Source of the DNA: Blastomonas fulva
GTDB taxonomy: Bacteria; Pseudomonadota; Alphaproteobacteria; Sphingomonadales; Sphingomonadaceae
DNA: 64,000 nt
NCBI RefSeq assembly: GCF_003431825.1
Contig: NZ_CP020083.1
Location: forward strand, 1,650,501 to 1,714,500
Direction: 5' to 3'
A program made the translations under genes and the position numbers. Below, one piece after another: positions 17,322 to 26,216 of this stretch. Numbering within the stretch: the stretch's first letter is position 1; each line of letters starts with the position of its first letter. Under the pieces are notes generated by a model that searched no databases, was not told the DNA's origin, and saw only the letters and a program-made list of their open reading frames with translations.

Positions 17322-17774
17322 ATGACCGATGCTCACGCCCTCAGCGTTACCCGTTTCATCGCCGCGCCGCCCGCAACAGTGTGGGACATCATCACGCAGA
17401 GGCTGGAAGAGTGGTGGTGCCCGGTTCCCTGGCGAACCGAGGTCGTCGAATATGACTGGCGATCGGGCGGCCGCATGGCGACGATCATGCACGGCCCGGA
17501 TGGCGAGCGGCATGAAAGTGAAGGAGTGTTTCTGGAGGTTGTTCCGCAGGTGCGATTCGTTTTCACCGATGCCTTCCGCGCAGGATGGGTGCCGCAGGAG
17601 GCCTTCATGGTCGGCACCATCGCGATTGCCCCCGAAGGCGAGGACACCCGCTATACCGCCAGCGCGCAGCACTGGACGCGGGAAGCAATGGAGCGTCACC
17701 GCGACATGGGGTTCGAGCCAGGCTGGTCGGCGGTCGCGGACCAGCTTGCGGCGCTTGCGGAAGCGTCGGTCTAG
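17322..17774 (+). CDS. SRPBCC (AHSA1-type) domain protein
   Basis: A 150-residue START-like fold protein: SVTRFIAAPPATVWDIITQRLEEWW at the start, a central EVVEYDWRSGGRM, then FVFTDAFRAGWVP and a C-terminal helix of the kind GWSAVADQLAALAEA. These are the signs of the AHSA1/SRPBCC family, which binds hydrophobic ligands. It is the last of the seven-gene unit, 25 bp after the second GST. No catalytic residues are known for this branch, so it is best read as a ligand-binding helper or an unassigned enzyme. Confidence 0.88.
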   Translation: MTDAHALSVTRFIAAPPATVWDIITQRLEEWWCPVPWRTEVVEYDWRSGGRMATIMHGPDGERHESEGVFLEVVPQVRFVFTDAFRAGWVPQEAFMVGTIAIAPEGEDTRYTASAQHWTREAMERHRDMGFEPGWSAVADQLAALAEASV

Positions 17775-18079
17775 ACCTCGCGGTGAGACGAGGCCATGAT
17801 GCCCGTCAACCGCGTCACTTCCGGTCCACTTGCGCGATACGGGTGATTCGCGCTGTGCGAATCGCAGGCGGCGATTGCCTTGTGGCGATTGATGCCGTGA
17901 TATGGGCCCTGCAATACGGTTACAAATGCCGTTAATTGCGGAATTCCGTGCCCCCGGCTTGCGGGGAAGCGCCTGAAAAGAGCGATGAAATTGGTCCAAA
18001 TTGCGCTCAACGCATGTTGCATTTGCTAACATCCTGTGGAATACGGCGATTGCTAGCAGCACGTCTGAAGGGACTATTT
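17775..18079. other. 305-bp gap without a gene
   Basis: No open frame here has coding character. A short CCTCG/CGAGG stem follows the SRPBCC stop. The right end must hold the promoter of the small membrane protein at 18080, but no convincing -35/-10 pair was recognised. The composition is less GC-rich than that of the flanking genes. Confidence 0.5.
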
Positions 18080-18301
18080 ATGAAACTTGCAAAGACCGCA
18101 CTGGCTGCGCTTGCTCTGACCACGATGGTCGGCGCTCCGGTTCTGGCACAGGCTGCGACTTCCGCAGCCCGCGTCAGCGCTTCGAGCGAAGAGAGCGACG
18201 CAGAGGGCAGCACCGGCATCATCATTGGTGTCGTGGCCGCTGCCGCCGTGATCGGCGGCATCATCATCATCGCTGATGATGATGAGCCCAACAGCCCCTG
18301 A
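18080..18301 (+). CDS. small exported protein with a C-terminal membrane segment
   Basis: A 73-residue protein. Residues 1-25 are a Sec signal peptide (MKLAKTALAALALTTMVGAP, cut after VLAQA). A Ser/Glu-rich stretch (SASSEESDAEGS) is followed by a hydrophobic helix (about residues 48-64) and the acidic tail ADDDEPNSP. A GAAGGGA Shine-Dalgarno sequence precedes the ATG and a strong terminator follows, so it is a monocistronic gene that is probably well expressed. I know no function; proteins with this layout are common in sphingomonads as unnamed envelope proteins. Confidence 0.75.
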   Translation: MKLAKTALAALALTTMVGAPVLAQAATSAARVSASSEESDAEGSTGIIIGVVAAAAVIGGIIIIADDDEPNSP

Positions 18302-18335
18302 GCCCTTCTTCGGAAGAGATCAGGTACTGATTCGG

Positions 18336-18367
18336 AAAAGGGCGGCCAGCAATGGTCGCCCTTTTTT
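18336..18367 (+). terminator. strong rho-independent terminator
   Basis: AAAAGGGCGGCC pairs with GGTCGCCCTTTT around a 6-base loop, with one mismatch, and is followed by more T's. It lies 35 bp after the small exported protein and fits a classical intrinsic terminator. Confidence 0.9.
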
Positions 18368-18455
18368 GTTGCGCTCCGGTTGATTGCGGGCCGATCCGGG
18401 CTGATATGGGTCGGGACTCACTTCCTCGCTCACTCTCAGCTGCGGAGCCCAGCCC

Positions 18456-19343
18456 ATGACCAATTTCCCTGCCGACTATACCCCGCCTGCCGTGTGGACC
18501 TGGGACAAGGACAATGGCGGCGCCTTTGCCAACATCAACCGGCCGATCGCGGGCGCGACTCACGACAAGACGCTGCCGGTCGGCAAGCATCCGCTGCAGC
18601 TCTATTCGATGGCGACGCCCAACGGCGTCAAGGTCACGGTGATGCTCGAGGAGCTGCTCGCAGCGGGCCATTCGGGCGCCGAATATGATGCGTGGATGAT
18701 CGATATCCGCAGCGGCGACCAGTTCGGCAGCGATTTCGTCGCGATCAACCCCAACAGCAAGATCCCCGCGCTGATGGACCACAGCGCGCCCGAACCCGTC
18801 CGGCTGTTCGAATCGGGATCGATCCTGCTGTATCTTGCGGAAAAGTTCGGTGCTTTGCTGCCCACCGACCCGGCCAGGCGGACCGAGGCGCTGAACTGGC
18901 TGTTCTGGCAGATGGGCAGCGCGCCCTATCTCGGCGGCGGCTTCGGCCATTTCTATGCCTATGCGCCGATCAAGATCGAATATTGCATCGATCGCTTCAC
19001 CATGGAGACCAAGCGCCAGCTCGACGTGCTCAACCGGCATCTGGCGGATAACGAATATCTGGCAGGCAGCGAGTATTCGATCGCAGATATCGCCATCTGG
19101 CCCTGGTATGGCGGCGTGGCGAGCGGCGCGGTGTACAACGCGGCCGAGTTCCTGCAGGCGCAGGACTATCCGCATCTGCTGCGCTGGGCCGACCAGATCG
19201 GCGAGCGGCCCGCGGTGAAGCGCGGCAAGATCGTCAACCGGACATGGGGCGATGATCTGAGCGAGCAGCTGCGCGAACGGCACGATGCCAGCGACTTCGA
19301 ACTGCGGACGCAGGACAAGCTTGCTCCCGCCGAAACTGACTGA
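18456..19343 (+). CDS. yghU: glutathione-dependent disulfide-bond oxidoreductase
   Basis: A 295-residue protein of the YghU/YfcG branch of the GST superfamily. Diagnostic segments are YTPPAVWTWDKDNGGAFANI and NRPIAGATHDKTLPVGKHP before the thioredoxin domain, then INPNSKIPALMDH and FESGSILLYLAEKFG. The C-terminal helices contain EYSIADIAIWPWYGG. E. coli YghU binds two glutathiones and reduces small disulfides. The length and every visible motif match the family. It is convergent with the fructokinase gene and appears to be transcribed alone. Confidence 0.93.
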   Translation: MTNFPADYTPPAVWTWDKDNGGAFANINRPIAGATHDKTLPVGKHPLQLYSMATPNGVKVTVMLEELLAAGHSGAEYDAWMIDIRSGDQFGSDFVAINPNSKIPALMDHSAPEPVRLFESGSILLYLAEKFGALLPTDPARRTEALNWLFWQMGSAPYLGGGFGHFYAYAPIKIEYCIDRFTMETKRQLDVLNRHLADNEYLAGSEYSIADIAIWPWYGGVASGAVYNAAEFLQAQDYPHLLRWADQIGERPAVKRGKIVNRTWGDDLSEQLRERHDASDFELRTQDKLAPAETD

Positions 19344-19349
19344 ATTCGC

Positions 19350-20225
19350 TTACAGGAGATCCGCCGCCAGCAGAAATGCGCCTGCCAGCCCCGATGTCGG
19401 GGCCAGGGCAGGGCGGCGGATCACCTCGGCTGCCGGCAGCGCAAAATAGCCGCCGTCGCTGGCATGCGCAGCGGCCACCACGCGCTCGAACAGCCCGGGC
19501 GTTGCCATCACTCCGCCGCCCAGCACGATGGCATCGGGCGCGAGCGCGGCGCGCAGCGTGTTGCACATCTCGGCAAGGTAGCCCGCGATGATGCCGTGCG
19601 CGGCATGATCGGGTGGAAGGTGCGACAGGGTCTCGCCCCAGCGCGCCAGAATTGCAGGGCCGCTCGCCAGCCCTTCCAGGCAGTCGCCGTGGAACGGGCA
19701 TATCCCATCAAACCCATGGTCGTCGGCATTGCGCCGCGGGCGCATATGGCCAAGCTCGGGATGGCCCGTTCCGCCGACGATCTGCCCATCGGCGATCACA
19801 CCGCCGCCGATTCCGGTGCCGATGGTGACATAGACGCTGACCCCGGTATCGCGCGCTGCGCCCAGCCGTGCTTCGGCCAGCGCGGCGGCGTTGACATCGG
19901 TATCGAATGCGATCGGAACGCCATTGGCGCGCGCCACGGTTCCGGCAAGGTCGAACCCGCTCCAGCCCAGCTTGGGCGTGGCGAGGATATGGCCCCATTT
20001 CGGCGAGCGGGTATCGCGCTCGAGCGGCCCGAACGAGCCGATGCCGATCGCGGCCAGCCCTGCATGCCGTTCGAAAAAGGCGTTGGTTTCGGCAAGCGTG
20101 GTCTCAGGATCGCGTGTCGCGATCTGCAGCTGGTCGATCACAGCATCGGGCCCATGGCCTACGCCGAGCACGAACTTGGTGCCGCCGGCCTCGATCGCGC
20201 CCAGCAGCGGCCGGTCAGCGGGCAT
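19350..20225 (-). CDS. ROK family fructokinase
   Basis: A 291-residue sugar kinase starting MPADRPLLGAIEAGGTKFVLGVG; the GAIEAGGTK phosphate loop lies at residues 9-17. The ROK zinc site is visible as GHPELGH and CPFHGDCLEG, and the sugar-binding EGLASGPA follows. The length and EAGGTKF opening match bacterial fructokinases of the ROK type (GmuE/ScrK-like). It would phosphorylate fructose released by the GH68 enzyme encoded just upstream. The start overlaps the GH68 stop by 11 bases, so translation is coupled. It is the third gene of the sucrose operon, after the receptor and GH68. Confidence 0.9.
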   Translation of the reverse strand: MPADRPLLGAIEAGGTKFVLGVGHGPDAVIDQLQIATRDPETTLAETNAFFERHAGLAAIGIGSFGPLERDTRSPKWGHILATPKLGWSGFDLAGTVARANGVPIAFDTDVNAAALAEARLGAARDTGVSVYVTIGTGIGGGVIADGQIVGGTGHPELGHMRPRRNADDHGFDGICPFHGDCLEGLASGPAILARWGETLSHLPPDHAAHGIIAGYLAEMCNTLRAALAPDAIVLGGGVMATPGLFERVVAAAHASDGGYFALPAAEVIRRPALAPTSGLAGAFLLAADLL

Positions 20226-21351
20226 GCAACTGGTCCATGGCAAAGCTTTCGACGATCCGGCTGGTGTCGCCGTCGAGCGCGATGCGCACCATAGGCGCAG
20301 GCGTCGCGCCAAAGGTCTCGGCGGCGACAAAGGCGTTTTCTGCCGGGTTGCGGCCCTTCAGGCCCCAGTGATCGACAAAGCTGCACACCAGCAGTTCGGC
20401 GCTGGCGAACCAGCTGAACGCCTGCATGGGCTCGGCATCGGGGTTCGCGATCACCAGCCCGGTGCCGTTGAGCGGGCGCCAGGGGCCGCAAAGCTGCTCT
20501 GCCACCATGCCGTAAAAGCCGGTGGGGCCGCTGGGGCCATCGGGAGCGAACACGCTGCGCTGGGTGGACCAGAAGACATAATACAGCCCCTGATGCGCGA
20601 CGATCTGGGCGCGTTCAAGCTCGTTGTTCAGCGTGTCGGCGTGCATGATCGGGGGCAGAAGCTGCCAGCCGCCCTCGGCATCCTGCCGTGCCAGCCCGAT
20701 CGCACCGTTATATGCGGCGCTCGATGTCGCAAGCGTCGCGGTGAAAACGATGTAGCGCGCACCATCGGCCGGATCGATGAAGAAGGCAGGGTCGCGGAAG
20801 GCCTTGACCGTGCCGGGGGCGCCGTCGTGCCGGTCGGCGACCAGATACATCGCGCCATCGGCGGCGAAGATCTCGCGTACCGGGGTCCATCCGGTGATGC
20901 GGCCATCACTTTGCAGCGTGCCGGTCGTTTCGACAAGCCGCTGCTGATAGCCGCCGGGGCGTTTCGCCAGCCCTGCTGCGGTGAAGTACAGCGTGACCCG
21001 GTCGCCCTCGAGCACAGCAGAGCCCGACCATTCCCGCTCGTGATCGCCAAGCCCCGGCGGTAGCAGGTCGCCCAGATCATGCCAGCCCGCTGAGTCCAGG
21101 TGAAGCAGCCGGATTTTCGCCTCGAAATGGCGCAGCGCTGGATCGCTCCGGTCGGGTGCAGCCAGCACCATCCACACAGTGCCGCCGTTGACCTGCGCCA
21201 TCGACCCGTCTGCCTGCTGCAGCGGCCACATGTCCCACAGCAGCAGGTCGGGCAGGATCCGCGCCGCCTCGGCCTCGCCGATCAACCCTAGCGCGGGCAG
21301 GGGCTGATCGGCGATGGCGGTGACATGCGCGGCGGTCCAGGCGGTCGTCAT
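20215..21351 (-). CDS. GH68 family beta-fructofuranosidase/levansucrase
   Basis: A 378-residue glycoside hydrolase. The three family acids are seen: the nucleophile Asp in LLWDMWPL, the stabilising Asp in FRDPAFF, and the acid/base Glu in ELERAQ. EWSGSAV is also conserved. GH68 enzymes split sucrose and transfer or hydrolyse the fructosyl unit. There is no signal peptide, so the protein is probably intracellular and works as a sucrase, although some alphaproteobacterial levansucrases are exported without one. It lies 8 bp after the TonB receptor and overlaps the fructokinase, all opposite an MFS carrier. Confidence 0.9.
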   Translation of the reverse strand: MTTAWTAAHVTAIADQPLPALGLIGEAEAARILPDLLLWDMWPLQQADGSMAQVNGGTVWMVLAAPDRSDPALRHFEAKIRLLHLDSAGWHDLGDLLPPGLGDHEREWSGSAVLEGDRVTLYFTAAGLAKRPGGYQQRLVETTGTLQSDGRITGWTPVREIFAADGAMYLVADRHDGAPGTVKAFRDPAFFIDPADGARYIVFTATLATSSAAYNGAIGLARQDAEGGWQLLPPIMHADTLNNELERAQIVAHQGLYYVFWSTQRSVFAPDGPSGPTGFYGMVAEQLCGPWRPLNGTGLVIANPDAEPMQAFSWFASAELLVCSFVDHWGLKGRNPAENAFVAAETFGATPAPMVRIALDGDTSRIVESFAMDQLHAR

Positions 21352-21359
21352 GCGTTGAG

Positions 21360-23840
21360 TCAGAAGTCGTAACGCAGCGTGGCGGAGATGGTGCGGCCGT
21401 TGATCGAACGCGCGCGGACGAAGCCGTTGGCCGGGATCGCACCTTCCTCGGCCTCGGTGAAGCCGCGCGTGTCGAACAGGTTGTTGGCGTTGATCGACAG
21501 CTGCACCCGCTCGATCGGGCGCACCGCGACGAACGCGTTCACCTGCGTGAAGCCCGGCAGCACCAGCAGGTTGTTGTCCTGTGCAAAGCTGTCGGTGGTG
21601 CCCACCAGATTGGCGCCGAGCGAGAACATATCCTGTTCGTACTGGCCGCTCAGCTGATAGATGAAATCGGCCTGGCGACGCGGGGTGTTGCCTTCGTTGG
21701 CGGGGTTGATGCGGTCGCGGTTGATCTCGGCATCGGTATAGGTGCCGCTGGCGCTCATCGTGAAGCCACCGGTGCGGTACGATGCCTCGACCTCGAGACC
21801 CTTGGCCCTGAACACGCGGTCGAAGGTCTGGCGGGTGGTTGCCTCGAAGTTGGTTTCCTCGGTTTCGGCGTAGAAAGCCGTGGCATAGACCGCGAGCCCG
21901 CCCGCACGGTACTTGATCCCGGCTTCGGCCTGCTTGACGAAGTCGACCGCGATCCCTTCGTTGCGGATATCGCCGGTGACGAAGTTGACGTTGTCGTTGT
22001 TGAACAGCAGACGGTCGGCGTTGGCACGGCCGCCCTTGCTGTAGCGCGCGAACGCCGCCAGATCGTCGGAGAAGCGATAGTTCGCGCCGAACGAATAGCT
22101 GAAATAGTCATAGCTGTAATCGACCAGCGCGGGCGCGCCGAGCGGGATGGTCGATGTCTGCGCCTCGGCAGCGCTGATCACGCCATTGCGGTTGAAATCG
22201 AACGCGGTCGTGCCGACGCGGCCACCGCCCAGGTCCGCGCCGAAGGTGCGGCCCGAAGCATCGCCAAAGTCATAGCGGATGCTGCCATCGAGCGTCAGCC
22301 GGTCGAACTCGAGCGAGAGCGATGCGAACGGCGCGTTGGTATCATATTGCAGATCATAGCTGCGCCGGCAGCATCCGCCGAAGAAGCTCGCGCCATAGGC
22401 CACCGTGCCGCGGTCGGACAGCCGGGTGCCAGCGGCGTTGACCACGTCGATCAGCGCCGCATCGCCGCCACCGCGCACCTCGAGTAGATGCGAGGTCCAC
22501 AGCCAGTCGGTGTTGATGTCCTGGCGCGACTTGTAGAAGCCCGCGGTCAGCGTGGCGGTGCCGCCGCCCAGATCGAAATCACCGGTCACGCGCAGATCGT
22601 TGGTGATGTTGTCGAGGCTGTTCAGCCGGGTGTTGAACAGCACGACGCTGGCGACCAGCGAGCCGCCGGGCACGTTCTGCCCTGCCTGCGTTCCATTGGC
22701 GAACACCAGCCGCGCGCCCGCGCCGCCAAGGGCAGCCGCGGTGTTGGCGGCGGTATCGAACGATCCGGGGAAGGGCGAGGTGAAGCCGCCCGAGACATCG
22801 GAGAAGCGGAAGCGGTTGGTGACCTTCCAGCCATCGGCAATCTCGAACTCGCCTTCAAAGCCGAATGCCTTGACCAGGGGGCGCTGGCCGTTGGTGATGT
22901 CGTACCGGCGCGGCTGGTTGTTGCCGTCGAGCGTCAGCGCCGACTGGAAGAAGCGCGAGTGCAGGCTGTCCGAGCTGATGTCGAAGCCGGGGACGTTGGA
23001 ATAATTGGGGTTGCCGTTGGTTCCGGTCACCCGCACCGGATTGGGCAGATAGCCGACGGCGCGGTCGTCCAGATACTTGGCATAGACGCGGATATAGCCG
23101 CCGGTGAACTCCTTGGTGATGTTGGCCTTGATCTGGCCACCGCGGTTGCCGTCATAGCCGATATCGCGCGGGCCTTCGCCCTGGCGCACAAAGCCGCCCA
23201 TGTGGAAATACAGGTCCTGCCCCAGGCTGCCGCCATAATCGAAATCGAAGCGCTTCTCGTCATAGTCGAGGCCCAGCGTCGCCTGGATGGTGCCGCCATT
23301 CTGGTCCTTGCCGGTTTTGGAGATCATGTTGATCACGCCGCCGGGCGAGTTGGAGGCGAAGGTCGAGGCGCTGCCGCCGCGGATCGCCTCGACACGCGCG
23401 ATGTTGAGATCGGCGCGCAGGAAGATGTCCGAGTTGCCGAAGGTGATGTCGCCAAATTCGAGGATCGGCAGGCCGTCCTCCTGCAGCTGCAGGAACTTGG
23501 CGCCGCCCGATGCGATCGGCAGGCCGCGCACCGCGATGTTGGCATTGCCTTCGCCGCCCGATGCTTCCGAGCGGATGCCCGGGATGTTGCGGAAGATTTC
23601 CGCCGCGCTGCGCGGTGCAGTCGTGGCGATCTGTTCGGCGCTGAGCGAGCTCACCGAGATCGAGCTGTCGAGCACATTGGCGCCGCGCGCCACCGCAGTG
23701 ACGACGATCACGTCACCCGAATCGGCATCATCGGCTGACGAAGCGTCCTGGGCAAAGGCTGTGGGGGTGATTGCAGTGGCGGTGGCAACGGCCAGTGCCG
23801 CATAGGCGCTGCGAACGCGCAGGGCTTTCAAAATCGACAT
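21360..23840 (-). CDS. TonB-dependent receptor, probably for sucrose
   Basis: An 826-residue outer-membrane receptor. It opens with a signal peptide (MSILKALRVRSAYAALAVAT, cut after AFAQ), then a TonB box-like DVIVVTA, the plug domain (ATTAPRSAAEIFRNIPGIRSE and GGSASTFASNSPGGVINMI) and a long barrel ending in Phe (ATLRYDF). The start is set at the ATG at 23840-23838, just before the signal peptide; a longer frame would run across the LacI-type operators. It leads the GH68-fructokinase operon. The role in sucrose uptake is inferred from the operon and resembles the sux system of Xanthomonas. Confidence 0.93.
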   Translation of the reverse strand: MSILKALRVRSAYAALAVATATAITPTAFAQDASSADDADSGDVIVVTAVARGANVLDSSISVSSLSAEQIATTAPRSAAEIFRNIPGIRSEASGGEGNANIAVRGLPIASGGAKFLQLQEDGLPILEFGDITFGNSDIFLRADLNIARVEAIRGGSASTFASNSPGGVINMISKTGKDQNGGTIQATLGLDYDEKRFDFDYGGSLGQDLYFHMGGFVRQGEGPRDIGYDGNRGGQIKANITKEFTGGYIRVYAKYLDDRAVGYLPNPVRVTGTNGNPNYSNVPGFDISSDSLHSRFFQSALTLDGNNQPRRYDITNGQRPLVKAFGFEGEFEIADGWKVTNRFRFSDVSGGFTSPFPGSFDTAANTAAALGGAGARLVFANGTQAGQNVPGGSLVASVVLFNTRLNSLDNITNDLRVTGDFDLGGGTATLTAGFYKSRQDINTDWLWTSHLLEVRGGGDAALIDVVNAAGTRLSDRGTVAYGASFFGGCCRRSYDLQYDTNAPFASLSLEFDRLTLDGSIRYDFGDASGRTFGADLGGGRVGTTAFDFNRNGVISAAEAQTSTIPLGAPALVDYSYDYFSYSFGANYRFSDDLAAFARYSKGGRANADRLLFNNDNVNFVTGDIRNEGIAVDFVKQAEAGIKYRAGGLAVYATAFYAETEETNFEATTRQTFDRVFRAKGLEVEASYRTGGFTMSASGTYTDAEINRDRINPANEGNTPRRQADFIYQLSGQYEQDMFSLGANLVGTTDSFAQDNNLLVLPGFTQVNAFVAVRPIERVQLSINANNLFDTRGFTEAEEGAIPANGFVRARSINGRTISATLRYDF

Positions 23841-23897
23841 GATACCTCTCCTGAACTGGCCGGTACTCCGGCTGCAGCTATCTATGCTATGCACACC

Positions 23898-23934
23898 TGC
23901 AATCGTTTGCAACAGTTAGTTGCAAACGATTGCA
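23898..23934. promoter_or_regulatory. double LacI-type operator between divergent sucrose genes
   Basis: Two 14-bp sites, TGCAATCGTTTGCA (23898-23911) and TGCAAACGATTGCA (23921-23934), each fit the LacI-family pattern TGNAANCGNTTNCA. They are exact reverse complements, so the whole stretch is a 16-bp perfect inverted repeat around AGTTA. The receptor's promoter (minus strand TTGCAA, 17 bp, TAGCAT) overlaps the left site. No lacI-type gene is in the window, so the regulator is elsewhere. Confidence 0.85.
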
Positions 23935-24020
23935 AAAAAGCTTGCCAAAGTGCCAGCGCGCCTATTAGCATAACGCCCAAGGCGCAAGGCAAAGACGCCC
24001 CCAGGATCGAGGACCACGTC

Positions 24021-25376
24021 ATGACCAGCGCCGTGCAAGCACCATCCGCCAGCCATGACGCTGCACCCTTCCGGGCGCCTCGGCTGTCGCTGCCGCGGAT
24101 CGTCGAGATGAACCTCGGCTTTTTCGGGCTGCAGTTCAGCTTCGGCCTGCAACAGGCCAACATGACGCCGATCTACACCTTTCTGGGCGCTGACGAGGCG
24201 ACCATGCCGCTGCTGTGGCTGGCAGGACCGATGACCGGGCTGCTGATCCAGCCGATCGTCGGCGCGCTGTCCGATCGCACCAATTCCAGGCTGGGGCGGC
24301 GCACGCCGTATTTTCTGATCGGTGCGGTGATCTGTTCGCTGTGCCTGTTCCTGATGCCCTATTCGAGCGCATTGTGGATGGCCGCGAGCCTGCTGTGGCT
24401 GCTCGATGCGGGCAACAATATCACCATGGAGCCTTATCGCGCCTATATCGCCGACCGGCTCGAACCGGGGCAGCGGCCCGCGGGCTTTCTGATCCAGAGC
24501 GCGTTTACGGGCCTTGCCCAGTGCCTGTCCTATGCCACCCCCAGCCTGCTGGTCGGGTTCGGCATCAGCCAGAACCTCGTAGACATCAACGGCATCCCGG
24601 TGATCGTCCGGATCGCCTTCGTGTTCGGCGCGATCCTGTCGATTTCCACCATCGTCTGGTCAGTAGTGCGCGTGCCCGAACTCAAGCTGACCGAGGCGGA
24701 GCTCGCCGAGATGGCCGCCAAGCCGATGGGGGCAGGCGCCGCGCTGGCAGAGATCCGCGATGCCTTCATCGCCATGCCCAGGCCGATGCGCCAGCTGGCC
24801 TGGGCGATGCTGTGCCAATGGTATGCGATGTTCGTCTACTGGCAGTTCATCTCGCTCTCGGTGTCGCGCACGCTGTTTCCGGGGGGGGAACGCGGATCGG
24901 CCGGCGCGAATGCGGATTTCATCTCCGCCTCGCTCACCGCGCAGCAGATGGGCGTGGCCTATAACGCCGTCGCCTTTATCGGCGCGCTGGCGCTGATCCC
25001 TGTCGTCCGGCGGCTGGGCGCCAAGCCGGTGCACGCCGCGTGCCTCGTCGCGTCGGGAATCGCGATGATGTCGCTGCCGATGCTCGACAGCCGCGCCGCG
25101 ATGTTCGTGCCGATGATCGGCATCGGCCTGGGCTGGGCCGGGATGATGGGCAACACCTATGTGATGCTGGCCGATTGCATCCCGCCCGAGCGGACCGGCG
25201 TGTACATGGGCATCTTCAACATGTTCATTGTGGTGCCGATGCTGATCGAGACGATGACCATGCCGCTGATCTATGCGCCGCTGCTGGGGTCCGATCCGCG
25301 CAACGCCATCCTGCTGGCGGGCGTGCTGATGCTGTTCGGCGCGGTCGCGACGCTTCGGGTGCGCACCGCGGCCTGA
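24021..25376 (+). CDS. MFS sugar (sucrose-type) transporter
   Basis: A 451-residue, twelve-helix carrier of the GPH/sucrose-porter type. It shows LGFFGLQFSFGLQQANMTPIY in the first helix and the loop motif DRTNSRLGRRTPY after helix 2, then ADCIPPERTGVYMGIFN near the end, as in SUT-like bacterial sucrose and maltose carriers. An in-frame ATG at 23889 would make the two operators part of the gene, so the start is set at the ATG at 24021. It is divergent from the TonB receptor operon. It moves sugar across the inner membrane, probably sucrose. Confidence 0.9.
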   Translation: MTSAVQAPSASHDAAPFRAPRLSLPRIVEMNLGFFGLQFSFGLQQANMTPIYTFLGADEATMPLLWLAGPMTGLLIQPIVGALSDRTNSRLGRRTPYFLIGAVICSLCLFLMPYSSALWMAASLLWLLDAGNNITMEPYRAYIADRLEPGQRPAGFLIQSAFTGLAQCLSYATPSLLVGFGISQNLVDINGIPVIVRIAFVFGAILSISTIVWSVVRVPELKLTEAELAEMAAKPMGAGAALAEIRDAFIAMPRPMRQLAWAMLCQWYAMFVYWQFISLSVSRTLFPGGERGSAGANADFISASLTAQQMGVAYNAVAFIGALALIPVVRRLGAKPVHAACLVASGIAMMSLPMLDSRAAMFVPMIGIGLGWAGMMGNTYVMLADCIPPERTGVYMGIFNMFIVVPMLIETMTMPLIYAPLLGSDPRNAILLAGVLMLFGAVATLRVRTAA

Positions 25377-25387
25377 TCGCGAGCGCT

Positions 25388-26095
25388 TTAGCTGGGCACG
25401 GGCTGGTGCGGTAGCTGCCAGTCGATCGGGTTGCGCCCGGCTGCTTCCAGAAACGCGTTGGCCTTGCCGAAATGACCGCAGCCCAGAAAGCCGCGATGCG
25501 CCGAGAGAGGCGAGGGGTGCGGGGCTTTCAGCACCAGATGCCGCGCATCGACATTCCCAGCCTTTTTCTGCGCATGGCTGCCCCACAGCAGGAACACCAC
25601 CGGCTGCTGCTGCGCATTGACGCGCGCGATCACCGCATCGGTGAAGCGCTCCCAGCCGCGTCCCTGATGCGAGCCTGCCTCGCCCATTTCCACCGTCAGC
25701 ACCGCGTTGAGCAACAGCACGCCCTGGCGCGCCCAGGGCTCTAGAAACCCGTGCGCGGGGGGCATGATCGCAAGGTCACGCTCCAGCTCCTTGTAGATGT
25801 TGATCAAAGAAGGCGGCGGCCGCACCCCTGGTTGGACGCTGAAGCATAGCCCATGCGCCTGTCCGGGGCCGTGATACGGATCCTGCCCCAGAATGACCAC
25901 GCGAACGCTGTCAGGCGGGGTCAGGTCGAGCGCGCGAAACCACTGGCTGCCCGGCGGAAAGATCCTGGCGCCTGCCGCCTTGCGCTCTAGCAGGAAGGCT
26001 TTCAGCTCGGCCATGTAGGGCGCGGCAAATTCGTCGGCCAGCGCGTCGCGCCAGGCGGGACGGATCTGCGGAACTACGGGGGCAGGGGTGGTCAT
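25388..26095 (-). CDS. ung: uracil-DNA glycosylase
   Basis: A 235-residue family-1 UDG. The water-activating loop is [14 protein letters not shown] (Asp in GQDPYH), and the DNA-intercalating loop [17 protein letters not shown] carries the catalytic His. It removes uracil from DNA as the first step of base excision repair. The start is the ATG at 26095; a longer in-frame Met lacks family similarity. It is convergent with the MFS carrier, with only 11 bases between the stops. Confidence 0.96.
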   Translation of the reverse strand: MTTPAPVVPQIRPAWRDALADEFAAPYMAELKAFLLERKAAGARIFPPGSQWFRALDLTPPDSVRVVILGQDPYHGPGQAHGLCFSVQPGVRPPPSLINIYKELERDLAIMPPAHGFLEPWARQGVLLLNAVLTVEMGEAGSHQGRGWERFTDAVIARVNAQQQPVVFLLWGSHAQKKAGNVDARHLVLKAPHPSPLSAHRGFLGCGHFGKANAFLEAAGRNPIDWQLPHQPVPS

Positions 26096-26216
26096 GGGGT
26101 GCCTGATGCCCGCCCCGGCCACGCCCGGTCAAGCCGCTGCATGGATTTTGACCCGGCGCGATGATAACCTTGGCCAAAGCAATACGAGTCGCGTCACCAC
26201 ACCATTTGAGGGGGTC

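Noticed and set aside
22488..23738. A 416-codon frame opposite the sucrose receptor
   Set aside because: GC-rich DNA gives long antisense frames; its composition is that of a reversed receptor gene.
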